DNA from: Verrucomicrobiota bacterium
GTDB lineage: Bacteria > Verrucomicrobiota > Verrucomicrobiia > Verrucomicrobiales > Akkermansiaceae
Assembly: GCA_017301995.1 (NCBI GenBank)
Contig: JAFLEH010000003.1
Coordinates: forward strand, 186,001-250,000
Length of the DNA stretch: 64,000 bases
Reading direction: 5' to 3'
The position numbers and the translations under genes were made by a program. Position 1 is the stretch's first letter, and each line of letters begins with the position of its first letter. Below, in pieces: positions 60,269 to 64,000 of this stretch. The notes under the pieces were generated by a model. That model searched no databases and was not told the origin of the DNA. It saw only the letters and a list, made by a program, of their open reading frames with translations.

Positions 60269-62329
60269 TCAGAAAACCTGGAACGAGTAGATCCCAGCGC
60301 CGTTCTCCGGACGCTGGCATCCCGTTAGGGAGATACGCACAAACCGGGCGCGCGCGGGACCGGAATCCCGATGCGGACTAACCGCCTCGGAAAATGCCGA
60401 CCGCTTGTCAGTGTGGGTCTTCCATTCCTTCCCATCAACCGAACTCTCGATCAGATATTTGTAGGACAACGTGGGATACTCGAACGTTGTCTCGATCTCC
60501 GAAAACCCGCGAACCTCCCCGAGATCGACGGTGAGGGATTGGGGATAGGTGGCATCGGCGGCGCGCCAGAGGCTGGCGTTGTTGTGATCCAGAACGTATT
60601 CCGGAACATGATAGCCACTCTTCACGCTGGTGGCGGTGGCATAACACCCGTATGCGAGGTCGGCTCGTTGCGGCGGAGCCGGCTGTAGCGGACCGATACC
60701 GGTCTGGGTGGGAGTGACCGGTCTGATCGTGCCGTCCGGGTTGAACTCAAGCAAATCCGCGCAAGTCTGGCGGAAAACCAGCGCACCACCCTCGTGGGGC
60801 TGATTGTGCTGATGATAGACAATATGGAATTTGCCATTGAACTCGAGCACCGAGTTATGCCCGGGACCGCGGGTGGTCCCTTCGTCGTTCATCTTCAGGA
60901 TGGTATGGTTCGGCGGCGTGACGAAGGGACCGAACGGATGATCAGCGATTCCATAACGCACGCAATATGACCCGTCGTGCAGTGCGCCGGAGGAATAGAG
61001 CAGATAGTATCTTCCATTGTTCTTGATCATATAGGATCCCTCCACGAAATCGGCAAGCGACGGACCATTTGATACATCGACCGCGTTCTCCGGCTCGGAT
61101 CCCTTGCCGCGGACCGTTGAGGCGCCAACTGGCTTGCCCAACGAAACCAGCCGGTCGCCGGAATAAATGGCGAAATTGTAGAGACCCGCCCAATGCCCCC
61201 CGCAGTGGTTGAATGTGATCCGAACGTGGCGGGCATTCGCCTCACCCTTGTCAATGTAGCCTTCGCCCGCGACTTCCGTGCGATTGGCGCTCCGGTCCGC
61301 AAAGACATTCCAATCCCGCCCGTCATCCGAAACCTCGATCTTGTAGCCGTAGGCGACATGTTTGAACTCGGGCGAGACATGCACTTTGCTGACAAGGATG
61401 GATTCGCCGATATCCACGCTGAGCCACTGCGGCAATTCCCCTCCGCTGGGCAACCACTTGGTGCCTTTGAGGAAATGCACCTCGCCATCGATGTTCTTCA
61501 GGTCAGGCGTGAGCTTGGCTGCCATCGACTCGGACCACCCCCAATACATATACGCTTGTCCGTCGTCATCGATAAAAGGCTGCGCGTCCATGTTGTAGGC
61601 GGCCACGACCCGACCGGCATTGCCCCCGCCACTCACGATGGCGGTGTTGTCTTCACGCAGGTTCTTCCATGGCCCGGTGGGGGAATCTGCAACGCCTACC
61701 CACGTGTCGTAGCCACCCGACCGTGTGATGAATTGATAGTATCTGTCACCCTTGCGGATGATGTCGGGCGCCCAGATGTCTCCGCCGAACTTGCCATATT
61801 CCGGCCAATTGGTGAGTTTCATCTCCCAATTCACGAAGTCATTGGACGTCCACACCGACGCCCTTCCATACGCGCCGGCATCATTCTCCATAGAGGTCGC
61901 GTAGATATGGAATTTTCCCTCGTCGAAGATCACATGAGGGTCGGGAAACATGCCGGGAAGAATGGGATTGCCCCTATATTCTCCAGGCGGATAGACATTG
62001 ACCTCGGTAGTTCCGGAAAACGCCTCTTTGCCCGCGGTCGCGGCCGTCAACCGGAAAACATACTTACCCGGCCGCTCGGCGGTCGCCCAGGTAATGCCGG
62101 CATTCGGCCGCTCGATCTCAACACCTCCGGGACCACCAACCAAAGACCACGAAAGTCTCGCGTCCTTCCAGTCCGGCCGGGGGTGCGCCGCCAGCAACAT
62201 CTTGCCGGGAAGTATGGCATAATACCCCCGCCCGATGCCGACCGGCGGTTGGGGCTTTGGCTCATCCTTCGCTGTGATCGTTGCGTAGGTTAGGATGAAA
62301 ACCATCAACATTGGGAAATATGATTTCAT
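60269..62329 (-). CDS. GH43 glycoside hydrolase interrupted by a discoidin-like domain
   Basis: 686 aa from ATG 62329 (MKSYFPMLMVFILTYATITA), giving a signal peptide; the open frame continues to 62836 inside the GH127 gene and is not used. After an N-terminal Ig-like part (about 30-115) the propeller starts (FPDPHVIFDEGKFHIYATSM; base Asp about 130), reaches FIDDDGQAYMYWGWSE, is broken by an F5/8-type domain (about 290-420; WLSVDIGESILVSKVHVSPE), and resumes with the acid Glu in FVEGSYMIKNNGRYYLLYSS. A second discoidin-like domain closes the protein (about 560-686). GH43 enzymes are mostly arabinanases, arabinofuranosidases or xylosidases. Confidence 0.85.
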   Translation of the reverse strand: MKSYFPMLMVFILTYATITAKDEPKPQPPVGIGRGYYAILPGKMLLAAHPRPDWKDARLSWSLVGGPGGVEIERPNAGITWATAERPGKYVFRLTAATAGKEAFSGTTEVNVYPPGEYRGNPILPGMFPDPHVIFDEGKFHIYATSMENDAGAYGRASVWTSNDFVNWEMKLTNWPEYGKFGGDIWAPDIIRKGDRYYQFITRSGGYDTWVGVADSPTGPWKNLREDNTAIVSGGGNAGRVVAAYNMDAQPFIDDDGQAYMYWGWSESMAAKLTPDLKNIDGEVHFLKGTKWLPSGGELPQWLSVDIGESILVSKVHVSPEFKHVAYGYKIEVSDDGRDWNVFADRSANRTEVAGEGYIDKGEANARHVRITFNHCGGHWAGLYNFAIYSGDRLVSLGKPVGASTVRGKGSEPENAVDVSNGPSLADFVEGSYMIKNNGRYYLLYSSGALHDGSYCVRYGIADHPFGPFVTPPNHTILKMNDEGTTRGPGHNSVLEFNGKFHIVYHQHNQPHEGGALVFRQTCADLLEFNPDGTIRPVTPTQTGIGPLQPAPPQRADLAYGCYATATSVKSGYHVPEYVLDHNNASLWRAADATYPQSLTVDLGEVRGFSEIETTFEYPTLSYKYLIESSVDGKEWKTHTDKRSAFSEAVSPHRDSGPARARFVRISLTGCQRPENGAGIYSFQVF

Positions 62330-62349
62330 CGGATCGTGGTGGGAGATTG

Positions 62350-64000
62350 TCACCTGGCGGCACGCCAATAGAGCGAATACCGCCGATGGTGTAGCTGGTA
62401 GAACGGAACCAGCGGGACCAGGCCGCCGTCTGCGGTGGTGGCGGTGAATGCGGATGGGCCACCCGTCCCCACTTGGATCGAATCCTCGCTGAGGGTCTTC
62501 AAGTCGGGCGCCTTGATGGCAGGCAGCGCATGGAACGCGGTCTGGTTGGTGACCACGTCCGAATCGGGCATGGACTCCTTGCCAAGATCGCCCGCCAAGA
62601 GGACCGGACCGCGGAAAAAGGATACCAGAGCCGGATCGTCCATCGCGGCACGCGTGCGAATTCTCATCGGCAGACGCAGGGATATTCTGTCGGAGTCTTT
62701 CCAAGCGCGTTGCAGGACAAGCCAGGAACCTGACCTTACACCCGGTGTTGGGACACCATTGACCGATACTTCCGCAGAACCGGCGAGCCAACCGGGCATG
62801 CGGAAACGCAGCGCTGCAACAACGGGCGTCGGGCACTCCATCTCAAATCGAATGGCATCGCCAACGGGAAAATCGGACTTCTGGACGAGAGTGCATCCCA
62901 ACTCCGGAACCAGAACGCGGGAGGGCAGGTACTGGCAGATCCAAACTCCCTTCGGCGATGTGAAATACGCTCCTTGGGCATAACGCGCCGTGTTCTCGAT
63001 TCCCGTTCCGGTACAACACCAGAAACAGTCATCGTGTTTGCCATATACTTTGAAGCGTCCCGGCTGCGCGGCAACGTGGTAGGTGGTCTGGCCCTCGGGG
63101 GCGATCGAGGCAAGGATGTGGTTTACCAGCGCATGCTCGTGAAAGTCGGCATACCGGGCGTCTCCGGTGCGCTCGAACAGCAGACGGGCAAGACGGATCA
63201 TGTTGTGCGTGTTGCAGGTTTCTCCCGTTAGATCGGAGAGATCCGCGGTCTCTACCCCCGGATCGCCGAACTTCTCGTCGAACGCATTCCCACCAAAAGC
63301 GAACAAACGCTTGTCCGCAACCTGACCAAAGAAGAACCGCGCCGCCGGCATCAACCGGGGATCGTCAAGAAAATCGGACGCGACGACCAACGATCTCGCC
63401 TGGGGAATGTGCGTGTTTGCGTGAAGCCGTGCCAACCGATCCTCGCCCCGCGCAAGGGGACCGATAAACCAGTCGCGCAGGAAAACCCTCGCGGCGGTCA
63501 AATGCCTCGGATTTCGCGTTAGCCGGTAAACATCGAGAAAGGCCTCCGCGATGCCGCCGAACTCGTTGACCGGATTTCCCTTGTAGTTGGTTAGTGTCAT
63601 CTTCTCCAGGACATCCGGAGACAGCCGCTCGATCCGTCCGGCAAAGTGATCGGCCATGGCGATGGCCATTTCGCGGGCGCGCGGATTGCCGGCATGCTCG
63701 TGGGCGTCCAGCAAACCGGCCATGATCTTGTGGATCGTATAATAAGGCGCCCAGACACCGTTGAACGGATCCTTTTCCAATTTGTCGAACTCGGATCGGG
63801 GAAACGCCGAAAGATAGCCATCGCCCAACGCCAACTGGCATTCCGCCAACGCATTCACCATGAGATCGACCCTGTCTTTGAAGGCAGCATCGCCGGTGGC
63901 CGCGTACATCAGCGCGCAGGCACTTAGATAGTGCCCGGTGAAATGTCCGCGCAATCCGCAGCCGGGCGCCTCCCACCCGCCCAACGGCATGGCCTTCGAT
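62350..64000 (-). CDS. GH127 (DUF1680) beta-L-arabinofuranosidase-like protein (C-terminal part; start outside window)
   Basis: The frame is open from the window end (codon boundary at 63999) to the stop at 62350, about 550 codons. It begins inside the family motif GGWEAPGCGLRGHFTGHYLS. The (alpha/alpha)6 barrel contains GVWAPYYTIHKIMAGLLDAH, EFGGIAEAFLDVYR and ETCNTHNMIRLARLLFERTG, and the zinc/catalytic cysteine region DDCFWCCTGTGIENTA, as in HypBA1, where Cys acts as nucleophile. C-terminal beta-sandwich domains follow. It would release beta-L-arabinofuranose from plant glycans. It lies 20 bp upstream of the GH43 gene in the same direction, so both are probably one transcript. Confidence 0.9.
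   Translation of the reverse strand, partial: SKAMPLGGWEAPGCGLRGHFTGHYLSACALMYAATGDAAFKDRVDLMVNALAECQLALGDGYLSAFPRSEFDKLEKDPFNGVWAPYYTIHKIMAGLLDAHEHAGNPRAREMAIAMADHFAGRIERLSPDVLEKMTLTNYKGNPVNEFGGIAEAFLDVYRLTRNPRHLTAARVFLRDWFIGPLARGEDRLARLHANTHIPQARSLVVASDFLDDPRLMPAARFFFGQVADKRLFAFGGNAFDEKFGDPGVETADLSDLTGETCNTHNMIRLARLLFERTGDARYADFHEHALVNHILASIAPEGQTTYHVAAQPGRFKVYGKHDDCFWCCTGTGIENTARYAQGAYFTSPKGVWICQYLPSRVLVPELGCTLVQKSDFPVGDAIRFEMECPTPVVAALRFRMPGWLAGSAEVSVNGVPTPGVRSGSWLVLQRAWKDSDRISLRLPMRIRTRAAMDDPALVSFFRGPVLLAGDLGKESMPDSDVVTNQTAFHALPAIKAPDLKTLSEDSIQVGTGGPSAFTATTADGGLVPLVPFYQLHHRRYSLYWRAAR

Noticed and set aside
1..64000. tRNA, rRNA or riboswitch
   Set aside because: I searched by eye for T-arm and conserved riboswitch cores on both strands and found none that fold convincingly.

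Overview
The window looks like a chromosomal piece of a Verrucomicrobiota bacterium, probably class Verrucomicrobiia. It is GC-rich, and almost all genes lie on the minus strand. It carries PEP-CTERM proteins, giant autotransporter-type beta-strand-repeat proteins, CotH/lamin-tail surface proteins, a fused LpxC-FabZ (so a lipid A-bearing outer membrane), and expanded uroporphyrinogen-decarboxylase-like proteins next to glycosidases. The assignment rests on gene content read by eye, not on a marker-gene tree.

Layout. (1) 0-24.6 kb is a dense minus-strand surface/glycan locus: a Tat-exported Gfo/Idh/MocA oxidoreductase (partial), a 1936-aa lamin-tail/CotH protein coupled to a golvesin-like PEP-CTERM protein, a GH43-like/EEP-nuclease fusion, a GH95-like (DUF5703) enzyme with a LamG insert, then beta-strand-repeat protein -> trypsin-like protease -> GH95-like/LamG protein -> golvesin-like PEP-CTERM protein (the last three joined by ATGA overlaps), and a UroD-like protein divergent from an AraC regulator. 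Three promoters here share one architecture: two CATGT half-sites 21 bp apart, and in two cases also a CCATAC-N6-GTATGG palindrome. The neighbouring AraC protein is the obvious candidate activator. (2) 25.5-32.7 kb is core genome: TetR regulator, dxs, xseB, an ArnT/PMT-like membrane protein, an NtrC-type regulator and a SirB1-like protein. (3) 32.8-42 kb is accessory DNA: a REP-transposase remnant, a zinc-ribbon membrane protein, an MmeI-like single-chain restriction-modification enzyme, an XRE/ImmA-IrrE pair whose protease gene is split by an IS4-family element, three copies of a palindromic repeat, small hypothetical genes and about 0.5 kb of degenerate repeats. (4) 42-50.6 kb is core genome again: exported nuclease-HhH protein, MoeB-rhodanese, redoxin, dnaA, rhodanese-DUF2892, YebC, LpxC-FabZ and an exported hypothetical protein. 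(5) 50.6-64 kb is a second glycan locus: UroD-like protein 2, GH78 rhamnosidase, a 1620-aa beta-strand-repeat PEP-CTERM protein, a GH43 interrupted by a discoidin domain, and GH127 (partial).

How the parts may work together (inference): the glycosidases (GH43, GH78, GH95-like, GH127) suggest attack on an arabinose-, rhamnose- or fucose/galactose-containing heteropolysaccharide. The repeat, golvesin-like and lamin-tail proteins would be surface or extracellular scaffolds, and the UroD-like proteins may act on methyl groups released from the glycan or on a corrinoid cofactor. No SusC/SusD pair, sulfatase, exosortase, tRNA, rRNA or CRISPR array was seen.
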